A DNA stretch of 64,000 bases from Marinobacter sp. NP-4(2019) (GTDB taxonomy: Bacteria; Pseudomonadota; Gammaproteobacteria; Pseudomonadales; Oleiphilaceae): contig NZ_CP034142.1 in assembly GCF_003994855.1 (NCBI RefSeq), forward strand, positions 868,001-932,000, read 5' to 3'. Every line of letters begins with the position of its first letter. Within the stretch, counting starts at the first letter, position 1. Under the pieces are notes generated by a model. It saw only the letters and a program-made list of their open reading frames with translations, searched no databases and had not been told where the DNA came from. Of the stretch, positions 35,460 through 44,010 are shown one piece after another. The position numbers and the translations under genes were made by a program.

Positions 35460-38279
35460 TCAGCCTAGCATAGGCTTCAGGTAGTGTCCCGTGTGGGATC
35501 TGGCGTTCTTGGCGACTTGCTCGGGTGTACCCTCAGCGATGATCTGTCCGCCACCGGAGCCGCCTTCGGGGCCGAGATCGACAATCCAGTCGGCGGTCTT
35601 GATGACGTCCAGGTTGTGCTCAATCACGATAATGGTATTGCCGTGGTCGCGCAGGCGTTGCAGAACGTTCAGCAACTGCTGGATGTCATAGAAGTGCAGG
35701 CCAGTGGTGGGCTCGTCCAGAATGTAGAGCGTCTTGCCGGTGTCGCGTTTGGACAGTTCTTTCGCCAGTTTGACCCGCTGGGCTTCGCCCCCTGACAGGG
35801 TGACGGCGCTCTGCCCCAAGCGGATGTAGGAGAGGCCGACGTCGATCAGGGTCTGTAGCTTGCGGGCAATGAAGGGAACCGGATCAAAGAATTCCCGGCC
35901 TTCCTCGACGGTCATCTCCAGCACTTCGTGGATATTTTTGCCTTTGTAGCGGACTTCCAGGGTTTCCCGGTTGTAGCGCTTGCCCTTGCAAACGTCGCAG
36001 GGGACGTACACATCCGGTAGGAAGTGCATCTCAACCTTGATCACCCCGTCGCCCTGGCAGGCTTCACAGCGACCGCCCTTGACGTTAAAACTGAAGCGTC
36101 CGGGCTTGTAGCCGCGGCTTCGTGCTTCCTGTGTGCCGGCAAAGAGTTCCCGGATTGGGGTGAACAATCCGGTATAGGTGGCCGGATTTGAGCGTGGTGT
36201 GCGACCGATCGGGCTTTGGTCGATATCTATGACTTTGTCGAGGTGATCCAGGCCCTTGAGTTTCTCGTAGGGTGCGTGGGTCAAACTGGTCGCCTTGTTT
36301 AGCTTGGCGGCAGCGACCGGGTAAAGTGTCCCGTTGATCAGGGTGGACTTCCCGGAGCCAGACACGCCGGTTATGCACGTCATAATGCCTAGTGGAATAT
36401 TAAGCGTGACGTTCTGTAAATTGTTACCGCTGGCGCCGGAGAGGGTAAGCCGCTTGCCGCTTCCAGTGTTTCTGGTTGCGGGGATGGCAATCTCACGGGT
36501 GCCATTTAAGTACTGCCCTGTGAGCGAATCGTTATTGCTAATGATGTCCTCGGGGGTCCCCTGGGCGATGATCTGGCCGCCGTGGATGCCGGCGCCTGGC
36601 CCAATATCGATCACATGGTCGGCTGCACGAATGGCGTCTTCGTCATGTTCTACGACGATCACGGTATTGCCGAGGTCCCGGAGGTGGGTGAGTGTGGCCA
36701 GCAGTCGGTCGTTGTCGCGTTGATGGAGGCCAATAGACGGCTCATCGAGGATATACATCACCCCGACCAGGCCGGCGCCGATCTGGCTGGCCAGGCGGAT
36801 ACGCTGGGCCTCGCCGCCGGACAATGTGTCGGCACTGCGCTCCAGCGTCAGGTATTCGAGGCCCACGTTGACCAGAAATTGCAGGCGCTGACGGACTTCC
36901 TTGAGTATTTTTTCGGCAATCTCACCCTTACGGCCCGGGAGGGACAGGGTCTCGAAATAATCGTAAGCTTCGCCCACCGGGAGGTGAGTGACGTCGGAAA
37001 TGTTGTGATTCTCGACAAACACATGGCGCGCGCCGCGCCGCAGGCGTGAGCCATGACAGTCCTTGCAGGGTTGTGTGCTCAGGTTGCGCGCGAGTTCTTC
37101 CCGCATGCTCTGGGACTCGGTTTCCCGGTAGCGGCGCTCAAGGTTCGGCAGGATGCCTTCAAACGGATGAGCCTTCTCCATGATGTGGCCACGGGAGTTC
37201 ACGTAGCGGAAGGGGATGTTCTCCTTACCGGAGCCGTACAGCAGGGTCTGGCGGAACTCCTCGGGTAAATCCACCCATGGCGTTTCCATGTCGACGCCAA
37301 AGTGTTCAGCGACGCTGGTCAGCATCTGGAAATAGTAAACGGCTCGGCGATCCCAGCCTTTGATGGCGCCGGCTGCCAGATTGGCTTCCGGGTGCTGGAC
37401 GATTTTCTCGGGGTCGAAAAACTGCTTAACGCCGAGGCCGTCGCAAGTCGGGCAGGCGCCTGCCGGGTTGTTGAAAGAGAACAGCCGGGGCTCCAGTTCA
37501 CTGAGGGAGTAGCCACACTGGGTACAGGCATAGCGGGCGGAAAAAGTGTGTTCCTCGCCTTCGCCGCTCATGGGGGCGACCAGTGCAATGCCATCGGCCA
37601 GAGCCAGGGCGGTCTCGAAGCTCTCCGCCAGACGCTGTTCCAGGCCGGACTTGACCTTGAAGCGGTCGACGACGACGTCGATCTGGTGCTTGCGTTTTTT
37701 GTCCAGTGTCGGCAGGTCGTCGATATCATACACCTTGCCGTCAATGCGCAATCGGATGAAGCCCTGGCTGCGCATGGTTTCCACCACCTGGAGGTGTTCG
37801 CCCTTACGGTCGCGGATAACCGGGGCAAGGATCATCAACTTGCTGTCCTCGGGCATTGCCAGTACCTGGTCCACCATCTGGCTGACGGTCTGGGCCTCCA
37901 GGGGCTGGCCGTGGTCCGGGCAGCGGGGCTCGCCCGCGCGGGCAAACAGCAGTCGCAGATAGTCGTATATTTCAGTGATGGTACCGACGGTAGATCGGGG
38001 GTTGTGGGAGGTGGACTTCTGCTCGATGGAAATCGCCGGTGACAGACCTTCGATGTGGTCCACGTCCGGCTTTTCCATCATTGACAGAAACTGGCGCGCG
38101 TAGGTGGACAGGGATTCGACATAGCGACGCTGTCCTTCAGCGTAAAGGGTATCAAAGGCAAGGGATGATTTGCCGGAGCCGGACAGGCCGGTAATCACGA
38201 TCAGCTTGTCCCTCGGCATATCCAGGTCGATGTTCTTCAGGTTGTGGGTCCGCGCCCCTTTGATCTGGATATGATCCAT
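35460..38279 (-). CDS. uvrA: Excinuclease ABC subunit A
   Basis: A 939-residue damage-recognition ATPase of nucleotide excision repair, which loads UvrB at lesions. It has two ABC modules with Walker A sites GLSGSGKSS and GVSGSGKST, ABC signatures TLSGGEAQR in both, and the zinc modules CTQCGY...CPTCDG and CEACQGDG...CDVCKG. It is read divergently from the MFS-ssb genes, as uvrA and ssb are in E. coli; I found no clear LexA box (CTGT-N8-ACAG) in the 187-bp divergent region. Confidence 0.99.
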   Translation of the reverse strand: MDHIQIKGARTHNLKNIDLDMPRDKLIVITGLSGSGKSSLAFDTLYAEGQRRYVESLSTYARQFLSMMEKPDVDHIEGLSPAISIEQKSTSHNPRSTVGTITEIYDYLRLLFARAGEPRCPDHGQPLEAQTVSQMVDQVLAMPEDSKLMILAPVIRDRKGEHLQVVETMRSQGFIRLRIDGKVYDIDDLPTLDKKRKHQIDVVVDRFKVKSGLEQRLAESFETALALADGIALVAPMSGEGEEHTFSARYACTQCGYSLSELEPRLFSFNNPAGACPTCDGLGVKQFFDPEKIVQHPEANLAAGAIKGWDRRAVYYFQMLTSVAEHFGVDMETPWVDLPEEFRQTLLYGSGKENIPFRYVNSRGHIMEKAHPFEGILPNLERRYRETESQSMREELARNLSTQPCKDCHGSRLRRGARHVFVENHNISDVTHLPVGEAYDYFETLSLPGRKGEIAEKILKEVRQRLQFLVNVGLEYLTLERSADTLSGGEAQRIRLASQIGAGLVGVMYILDEPSIGLHQRDNDRLLATLTHLRDLGNTVIVVEHDEDAIRAADHVIDIGPGAGIHGGQIIAQGTPEDIISNNDSLTGQYLNGTREIAIPATRNTGSGKRLTLSGASGNNLQNVTLNIPLGIMTCITGVSGSGKSTLINGTLYPVAAAKLNKATSLTHAPYEKLKGLDHLDKVIDIDQSPIGRTPRSNPATYTGLFTPIRELFAGTQEARSRGYKPGRFSFNVKGGRCEACQGDGVIKVEMHFLPDVYVPCDVCKGKRYNRETLEVRYKGKNIHEVLEMTVEEGREFFDPVPFIARKLQTLIDVGLSYIRLGQSAVTLSGGEAQRVKLAKELSKRDTGKTLYILDEPTTGLHFYDIQQLLNVLQRLRDHGNTIIVIEHNLDVIKTADWIVDLGPEGGSGGGQIIAEGTPEQVAKNARSHTGHYLKPMLG

Positions 38280-38466
38280 AACACCTCGCTCGAAGAAAAA
38301 ACGGGATTATACCGTGTTATACCCCGCCCGGCGAAAGCCGTGAGGGTAAGTGACTATCCGGTGTCCCATTTGGCCCCTGTGCCTTGGTGAACCGTGTTCT
38401 GGTACAATGCGCGGTTTCCGGAAAGGCGGCTGTCCGCCAGAAACCGAATTAATGAAAGGCACCCCC

Positions 38467-39837
38467 ATGAATGCACTTGAAAGGCGATCAGTAGCGGCGT
38501 TGGCATCGGTTTATGCCATGCGGATGCTGGGCCTGTTCATGGTGATGCCGGTGTTTGTCCTGTTAGGTGACGACTTGCGGGGCTCGACCCCGACGCTGAT
38601 TGGTCTTGCCATCGGTGCCTACGGTCTGAGCCAGGCGTTGTTGCAGATTCCCTTTGGCCTGCTGTCGGACCGCGTGGGCCGCAAGCGGATGATCTACATC
38701 GGTCTGATTCTCTTTGCTGCTGGCAGTCTCGTGGCCGCATCCACTGACTCAATATACGTTGTGATTGCCGGACGGATCCTTCAGGGAGCAGGCGCCATTG
38801 CCAGTGTGTTGATGGCTTTGCTCAGTGACCTGACGCGGGAAGAGGAACGCACCAAGGCAATGGCAACGGTGGGGATTTCCATTGGCCTGTCGTTTTCCGT
38901 CTCCCTGGTGCTTGGTCCCCTGATCGGGTCCGCTTTTGGCCTGTCAGGTCTGTTTTACCTGACGGCTATGCTGGCGCTGGTGGCGATGGTGATTGTTTGG
39001 CGTCTGGTGCCAACCCCGCATCAGCACAAGATAAGTGCGGATACACGACCTGCCAGGGCCATGCTGGCCAGGGTGCTGTCAGATCACCGTCTGCTGCGCC
39101 TGGATTTCGGTATTTTTGCCCTGCATCTGGCACTGACAGCCATTTTCCTGGTGTTTCCGACCCTGTTGCAGGATCAGTTGGGGCTGCCATCATCGTCCCA
39201 CTGGTGGTTCTATCTGACGGTCATGGTGACTTCGTTCTTTGCCATGGTGCCGTTTATCATCATTGGCGAGAAAAAACGCAAGATGAAGCCGGTGCTGTGC
39301 GGTGCCATTGCCTTGTTAACTATGGCAACGGCTGGTCTGGCTCATATCAGCGTCAGCTTGATGGCAGCCTGGGCAGTACTCTTTTTCTTTTTCATGGCGT
39401 TCAACCTGCTGGAGGCTTCTCTGCCTTCACTGATCAGCAAGGAATCACCGGCGGCGAGTAAAGGGACGGCCATGGGGGTGTATTCCACCTCCCAGTTTCT
39501 GGGTGCTTTTGTTGGTGGTGCTATTGGAGGCATGTTGCTGGAGCAGGTAGGCGTCAGCGGGGTGTTGTGGCTGATGGCAGCTGTGTTGGTGTTGTGGTTG
39601 GTGGTCGCGTTGACGATGCCATCGCCGGGTTACACCACCAGTTTCGTGGTACAGTTACAGCAGGTGGCACACAGCCAGTTTGATAACATTGACGATGCCT
39701 TCCGGCAGCTTCCCGGTGTACAGGATGTGGTGATTCTGGAGGAAGCCGACACTGCCTACCTGAAGGTGGATCGTCAACACTTTGATGAGGGGTTACTTGC
39801 GGACTTTCCATTTGTCCGGCAGGGTAGCAGTTCTTGA
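38467..39837 (+). CDS. MFS transporter, YajR-like with C-terminal YAM domain
   Basis: A 456-residue inner-membrane protein with about 12 hydrophobic segments and the MFS motif A (GLLSDRVGRKRMIYIG) between helices 2 and 3. After the last helix (VLVLWLVVALTM) a soluble tail of about 65 residues (FDNIDDAFRQLPGVQDVVIL) resembles the ferredoxin-like YAM domain of E. coli YajR. The substrate is not known; drug efflux is often annotated. The start is set at the ATG of MNALERRSV with GAAAGG upstream; an in-frame ATG (MKGTP) lies five codons earlier. It sits between uvrA and ssb, as I recall for Pseudomonas. Confidence 0.88.
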   Translation: MNALERRSVAALASVYAMRMLGLFMVMPVFVLLGDDLRGSTPTLIGLAIGAYGLSQALLQIPFGLLSDRVGRKRMIYIGLILFAAGSLVAASTDSIYVVIAGRILQGAGAIASVLMALLSDLTREEERTKAMATVGISIGLSFSVSLVLGPLIGSAFGLSGLFYLTAMLALVAMVIVWRLVPTPHQHKISADTRPARAMLARVLSDHRLLRLDFGIFALHLALTAIFLVFPTLLQDQLGLPSSSHWWFYLTVMVTSFFAMVPFIIIGEKKRKMKPVLCGAIALLTMATAGLAHISVSLMAAWAVLFFFFMAFNLLEASLPSLISKESPAASKGTAMGVYSTSQFLGAFVGGAIGGMLLEQVGVSGVLWLMAAVLVLWLVVALTMPSPGYTTSFVVQLQQVAHSQFDNIDDAFRQLPGVQDVVILEEADTAYLKVDRQHFDEGLLADFPFVRQGSSS

Positions 39838-39895
39838 AATCCGGAGGCCCGCAAGGAGGTTGGGTCATCCCTGAAAACTGAGTCAGGAGCAGATC

Positions 39896-40426
39896 ATGGC
39901 ACGAGGCGTAAACAAGGTCATTCTTATCGGCAATCTGGGGCAGGACCCGGAAACCCGTTATACCCCCAATGGCAATGCAGTGGTAAACCTGAACCTTGCC
40001 ACGGATGAAAGTTACAAGGACAGGCAAACTGGTCAGATGGTGCCGAAAACCGAATGGCACCGCATTGTGATGTTCGGCAAGATTGCCGAAGTGGCCGGCC
40101 AGTACCTGCGTAAGGGCTCCAAGGTCTATATCGAAGGCAAGTTGCAAACCCGTAAATGGCAGGGACAGGACGGTCAGGATCGTTACACCACGGAAGTGGT
40201 GGTGGATATCAATGGCCAGATGCAGATGCTCGATAGCCGCGGTGGTGAAGGTGGCATGAGTCAGGGCGCGCCCGCAGGCCGGCCCCAGCAACAGCCGTCC
40301 GGTTACAATGCACCGCCCGCCAATCAGGGTAACCAGCCGCAACAACAGTCTGGCGGCTATAGTCAGCCTTCCCAGGGCAGCATGCCCGAACCAGTGGACG
40401 ATTTTGACGACGATATTCCGTTCTGA
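39896..40426 (+). CDS. ssb: Single-stranded DNA-binding protein
   Basis: A 176-residue tetrameric SSB. The OB fold covers about residues 1-110 (MARGVNKVILIGNLGQDPE); a Gln/Gly/Pro-rich linker follows, then the acidic tip DFDDDIPF that recruits replication and repair partners. A GGAG ribosome binding site precedes the ATG. A terminator follows. Confidence 0.98.
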   Translation: MARGVNKVILIGNLGQDPETRYTPNGNAVVNLNLATDESYKDRQTGQMVPKTEWHRIVMFGKIAEVAGQYLRKGSKVYIEGKLQTRKWQGQDGQDRYTTEVVVDINGQMQMLDSRGGEGGMSQGAPAGRPQQQPSGYNAPPANQGNQPQQQSGGYSQPSQGSMPEPVDDFDDDIPF

Positions 40427-40452
40427 TCTCTGGTGATCTACAAGTTGTAAAG

Positions 40453-40482
40453 AAAAGCGGCTACTCAGGTGGCCGCTTTTTT
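40453..40482 (+). terminator. Rho-independent terminator after ssb
   Basis: AAAAGCGGC pairs with GCCGCTTTT around a 10-nt loop, followed by TTTTTT. It lies between the convergent ssb and ntrC genes and its A-rich left arm could also serve ntrC on the other strand. Confidence 0.85.
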
Positions 40483-40525
40483 ATTGTCTTTTAGTAAGTT
40501 AAGAGTAATTTGATCCCCTCAACGT

Positions 40526-41953
40526 CTAGTCTTCATCGCCCTCCGGGTGATCCATCCCCAGTTCGTTGATCTTCCGGGTCAGCGTGTTCCTTCCCCATCC
40601 CAGCAGAATGGATGCATCCCGCCGCCGACCACCAGTGTGCTTGAGTGCGGTTTCAATCATGATTTTTTCGAATTCGGGCACGGCGGTATCCAGAATGCCT
40701 TTGCGGCCCCGTTTAAGTTCCTGTTCCGCCCAGTTGCGCAGGCCTTCCTGCCAGGTCTGACCCGTTGTCGGAGTTTCTGCCTGATGGAGCAGTTCGGGCG
40801 GCAGGTCATCGATGTGGATTTCGCGGCCACTGGCCATGACGGTCAGCCAGCGACAGGTGTTCTCCAGCTGGCGAACGTTGCCGGGCCAGGGCAGAGTGGT
40901 GAGGTATTCCTCCGACTCGGGCCTGAGTATCTTGGGTTCCACGGCCAGCTCTTTCGCCGCCCGTTTCAGGAAGTGCTGCATCAACTTGGGAATATCTTCC
41001 CGGCGTTCGGCCAGCTTGGGCAGATGCACCCGGATAACGTTCAGGCGATGAAACAGGTCCTCCCGGAATGAGCCGCCCTGGACCAGCTTCTCGAGGTCCT
41101 GGTGTGTCGCCGCAATGATGCGCACATCGACCTTGATCGGGGTGGTGCCACCAACCCGGTAAAACTCGCCATCCGCCAGTACACGCAAAAGCCGGGTCTG
41201 GGTGTCGGCTGGCATGTCTCCGATTTCGTCCAGAAACAGGGTGCCGCCATTGGCTTGCTCAAAGCGCCCCTGTCTTGCTGCTGCGGCACCGGTAAAGGCG
41301 CCTTTTTCGTGCCCGAACAGTTCGGACTCAATCAGGTCCTTGGGAATAGCTGCCATATTGAGGGCGATAAAGGGGTGACTGGCCCTGGGGCTGTGGTTGT
41401 GAAGGGCCTGGGCGACCAGTTCCTTGCCGGTCCCGCTTTCGCCGTTGATCAGCACGGTGATGTTGGAGTGGGACAGGCGGCCAATGGCCCTGAACACTTC
41501 CTGCATCGCTGGCGCCTCACCGATGATTTCGGTGTTGCGCTGTGTGCTTTCGGTCTGGGGCTCCGAGGTGGCCCGGCGTTCGTGGCTGTGGGCTACCGCG
41601 CGCTTCACCAGAGCGACCGCATCATCCACGTCGAAGGGTTTGGGCAGGTACTCAAAGGCGCCTGTCTGGTAGCTGGTGACGGCACTCTCCAGGTCGGAGT
41701 GGGCGGTCATGATGATGACAGGAAGATCCGGGTGTGCGTCGACAATCTGGGACAGCAGCGTGATGCCATCCAGGCCAGGCATGCGAATGTCGCTGATAAT
41801 GGCATCGGGTTGTTCGTGTTCCAGCCGCATCATGATGCTTTCGCCGTTCTCGAAGACCCGGGGCTGCATACCGGCCTGGTTCAGGGCGCGCTCCAGCACC
41901 CAGCGAATACTGCGGTCGTCGTCTATGATCCAGACGTTTGCCGGTTGGCTCAT
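40526..41953 (-). CDS. ntrC: Nitrogen regulation response regulator NtrC (NR(I))
   Basis: A 475-residue sigma54-dependent activator. The receiver domain has phosphoacceptor Asp55 (AIISDIRMPG); the AAA+ domain has Walker A GESGTGKE and the sigma54-contacting GAFTGA loop; the C-terminus is a Fis-type HTH (RRRDASILLGWGRNTLTRKI). Phosphorylated by NtrB under nitrogen limitation, it activates glnA and other genes. It overlaps ntrB by 4 bp. NtrC-type sites occur upstream of both ntrBC and glnA in this window. Confidence 0.98.
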   Translation of the reverse strand: MSQPANVWIIDDDRSIRWVLERALNQAGMQPRVFENGESIMMRLEHEQPDAIISDIRMPGLDGITLLSQIVDAHPDLPVIIMTAHSDLESAVTSYQTGAFEYLPKPFDVDDAVALVKRAVAHSHERRATSEPQTESTQRNTEIIGEAPAMQEVFRAIGRLSHSNITVLINGESGTGKELVAQALHNHSPRASHPFIALNMAAIPKDLIESELFGHEKGAFTGAAAARQGRFEQANGGTLFLDEIGDMPADTQTRLLRVLADGEFYRVGGTTPIKVDVRIIAATHQDLEKLVQGGSFREDLFHRLNVIRVHLPKLAERREDIPKLMQHFLKRAAKELAVEPKILRPESEEYLTTLPWPGNVRQLENTCRWLTVMASGREIHIDDLPPELLHQAETPTTGQTWQEGLRNWAEQELKRGRKGILDTAVPEFEKIMIETALKHTGGRRRDASILLGWGRNTLTRKINELGMDHPEGDED

Positions 41954-43080
41954 TGGTTGTCCTCCAGGGGCAGGAAGATGATGAAGTCAGTTTTTCCGGG
42001 CTCGCTTTCGCACTCAACCAGCCCGTGATGTTGTCCGATGATGCTCTGGGTGATGGACAAGCCCAGACCGGTGCCACTGGCACGGCCACTGATCATCGGG
42101 TAAAAGATATTCTGCAGCAGATCCGGAGGGATGCCGGGGCCGTTATCAATCACGTCAACACGGCAGACCAGGCGGTGGCGTTTATGGCCGATAGTAAACT
42201 GGCGAAGGGCCCGGGTACGGAAGGTAATGGTGGGCGGTTCTCCGTCGGCATGATCGCTCTGGTTTTCGAATGCCGCTTCCATCGCGTTGCGGGCAATGTT
42301 AAGGAAGGCCTGAATCAACTGCTCCTTATCGCCGCCAAACTCCGGCAGACTGGGATCGTAATCGCGACGGAATGCCAGCCGGCCACGGCTCTCGGCTTCC
42401 AGCAGGGTTTTGACGCGCTCCAGTACTTCGTGGATGTTGGTGGGGGCGAGTTTCAGGGCCTTGTTGGGGCCCAGCATACGGTCGACGAGAGAGCGCAGTC
42501 GATCGGCTTCATCGATAATGACCTGGGTATATTCCCGCTGGCCCTCGTCGTTCAACTCCCGGTCCAGTAGCTGTGCTGCTCCGCGGATGCCGCCCAGCGG
42601 ATTCTTGATTTCGTGGGCCATGCCCCGTACCAGTATGCGAGTGGTTTCCTGCTGGGAGATGATGTCCTCTTCCCGGCTGATCCGTAGCAGACGGTCCCGG
42701 GGCTGGATCTCTATCAGCAACTCAACAGGCTTCTGGCTGATTGGGGATACCGAATAATCCACCGTAAGGCGCGAGCCGCTGGTCAGTACAAATTCCGCTT
42801 CGCGGCGAGTGTATGAGTGGCCGTTGTCGGCCGCGGCATGCAGTGTTGTCAGTGCATCTTCCGAGTCGGCCAGAATGTCACGAATAGGCAGGCCCTGGCT
42901 TCTGGTAATGCTGGTCTCAAACAGACTCTCGGCCGCCGGGTTCAGGTACTCGATGCGCAGGCCATCTCCCAGTACCAGGATGGCCGTGGTCAGGCTGTCC
43001 AGTATGTTCTTATAGCCGTTGGCTTTGACTTGTGAGGCTGCCATTGAGAGTGCCATGCTGCTGTCTCGGTTGATGGGCAT
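41950..43080 (-). CDS. ntrB: Nitrogen regulation sensor kinase NtrB (NR(II))
   Basis: A 376-residue cytosolic histidine kinase/phosphatase controlled by PII. An N-terminal PAS domain (ILDSLTTAILVLGDGLRIEYLNPAAESLF) precedes the H box (GMAHEIKNPLGGIRG) and the N, G1 and G2 boxes (DNGPGIPP, GTGLGLSI). There is no transmembrane helix. I chose the ATG at 43080 (MPINRDSS), preceded by AAGAG; an ATG at 43056 (MALSMAA) is an alternative, and the frame is open upstream to 43158. It is read with ntrC. Confidence 0.95.
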   Translation of the reverse strand: MPINRDSSMALSMAASQVKANGYKNILDSLTTAILVLGDGLRIEYLNPAAESLFETSITRSQGLPIRDILADSEDALTTLHAAADNGHSYTRREAEFVLTSGSRLTVDYSVSPISQKPVELLIEIQPRDRLLRISREEDIISQQETTRILVRGMAHEIKNPLGGIRGAAQLLDRELNDEGQREYTQVIIDEADRLRSLVDRMLGPNKALKLAPTNIHEVLERVKTLLEAESRGRLAFRRDYDPSLPEFGGDKEQLIQAFLNIARNAMEAAFENQSDHADGEPPTITFRTRALRQFTIGHKRHRLVCRVDVIDNGPGIPPDLLQNIFYPMISGRASGTGLGLSITQSIIGQHHGLVECESEPGKTDFIIFLPLEDNQ

Positions 43081-43098
43081 AAACAGATACTCTTGGTT

Positions 43099-43115
43099 CT
43101 GCAAAAAGTGAACCA
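43099..43115 (-). promoter_or_regulatory. Possible sigma54 promoter upstream of ntrBC (weak)
   Basis: On the minus strand TGGTTCA-CTTT-TTGCA places GG and GC ten bases apart, as in -24/-12 promoters, but TTCA replaces the preferred CACG. Transcription would begin near 43089, very close to the 43080 ATG; the 43056 ATG would then be favoured. Low confidence. Confidence 0.25.
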
Positions 43116-43274
43116 GTTTGACGGAACGGCTCAGGTTACGTGCCCGGTTAGCGGGCACAACGCTGTAACGGCAGCGTGGGCGCTATGGCTTAGTGCATTT
43201 GAAAGAGAAAGTGGCAGGAGTTACCGCCAAAACGCCCCGTTGCTGACCAGAGTATGGCGTCTTTGTGGTGCGAG

Positions 43275-43291
43275 TGCACCAAAATGGAGCG
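43275..43291. promoter_or_regulatory. NtrC-type binding site upstream of ntrBC
   Basis: TGCACC-AAAAT-GGAGCG matches the NtrC palindrome TGCACC-N5-GGTGCA with two mismatches. It lies about 200 bp upstream of ntrB, between it and the DUF4124 gene, which suggests autoregulation of ntrBC. Confidence 0.7.
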
Positions 43292-43302
43292 TATGGGTGT
43301 GG

Positions 43303-43827
43303 TCAGTTGTTGACGGAAGGGCGGTGGATGGTAAAGCTGATGGATTCGCCGGTTTTTACCTGGACGCCTTTTTCATCAATGATGTGAACGCCGGCGTTGT
43401 GGGTGCCGCGGAAGACGTTGCGTACAGTGACAGTGTTCGATGTGGTCTGACCCACAGGCTGGCCATCCAGAGTGACTTCATAGCGGTGCCCTTCTTTCAG
43501 GCCCGGAGCGCTGGTGACGCGGAACGCTACGTCGCCACTGCCACTGTGGAAAGCCTCATCGTTTTTGGGGGCAACGATCCGGACGTTGTCATAAATCGAC
43601 CCTTCTTTTTCCACTTCCTTGCGAAGTCTTTCGGGCTCTCGTACGTCCGCCGGCTTGGGCAGGGTGATCGTCGTTACTGGCTTGACCCTGACTTCTTCGG
43701 AGCCATCCGAGGGCTCATCAGAGAAGGTGACGTTACCTTGGGCGTCGACATTTCTGTACACCTCTGCAGCGGCAGGGGTGGCGGTGAAAATGAGGATGCC
43801 AGCGAATAGTCCAAGCCGTAAATTCAT
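43303..43827 (-). CDS. DUF4124 domain-containing periplasmic protein
   Basis: A 174-residue protein with a signal peptide (MNLRLGLFAGILIFTATPAAAE, cleavage near AAA-E). It is followed by a DUF4124 segment (VYRNVDAQGNVTFSDEPSDGS) and a C-terminal beta-rich region with an Ig-like look (GHRYEVTLDGQPVGQTTSNTV). The biochemical role is unknown. It lies between glnA and ntrBC on the same strand, a position I recall from Pseudomonas genomes too; a functional link with nitrogen control is not shown. Confidence 0.85.
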   Translation of the reverse strand: MNLRLGLFAGILIFTATPAAAEVYRNVDAQGNVTFSDEPSDGSEEVRVKPVTTITLPKPADVREPERLRKEVEKEGSIYDNVRIVAPKNDEAFHSGSGDVAFRVTSAPGLKEGHRYEVTLDGQPVGQTTSNTVTVRNVFRGTHNAGVHIIDEKGVQVKTGESISFTIHRPSVNN

Positions 43828-43948
43828 TCCGGTAGCCTATAGTGATTGTCTGGTTTGATTATCAATGGCGGGCTGGGTGTTTTCAATGGTGTTGAGGGTT
43901 CAAAGGGTTACATATCGTTAAGAGCAACAGGGTCTGTGGCGAGGGTCA

Positions 43949-43978
43949 CAAAAAAGCCCCGCCGAGGCGGGGCTTTCA
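43949..43978 (-). terminator. Rho-independent terminator of glnA
   Basis: Read on the minus strand, AAAGCCCCGCC-TCGGC-GGGGCTTT is followed by TTT, about 30 bp after the glnA stop. glnA is therefore mainly monocistronic and not read into ntrBC through a single glnALG-type transcript. Confidence 0.9.
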
Positions 43979-44010
43979 CGCTGTGATCCGAAGACCAACT
44001 GCGTCTGCGG

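Noticed and set aside
38280..38466. Possible LexA box between uvrA and the transporter
   Set aside because: No CTGT-N8-ACAG with acceptable matches could be found on either strand.
43140..43158. GTGCCCG/CGGGCAC hairpin upstream of ntrB as a terminator
   Set aside because: A perfect 7-bp stem, but no T run follows on either strand, so a terminator cannot be supported.
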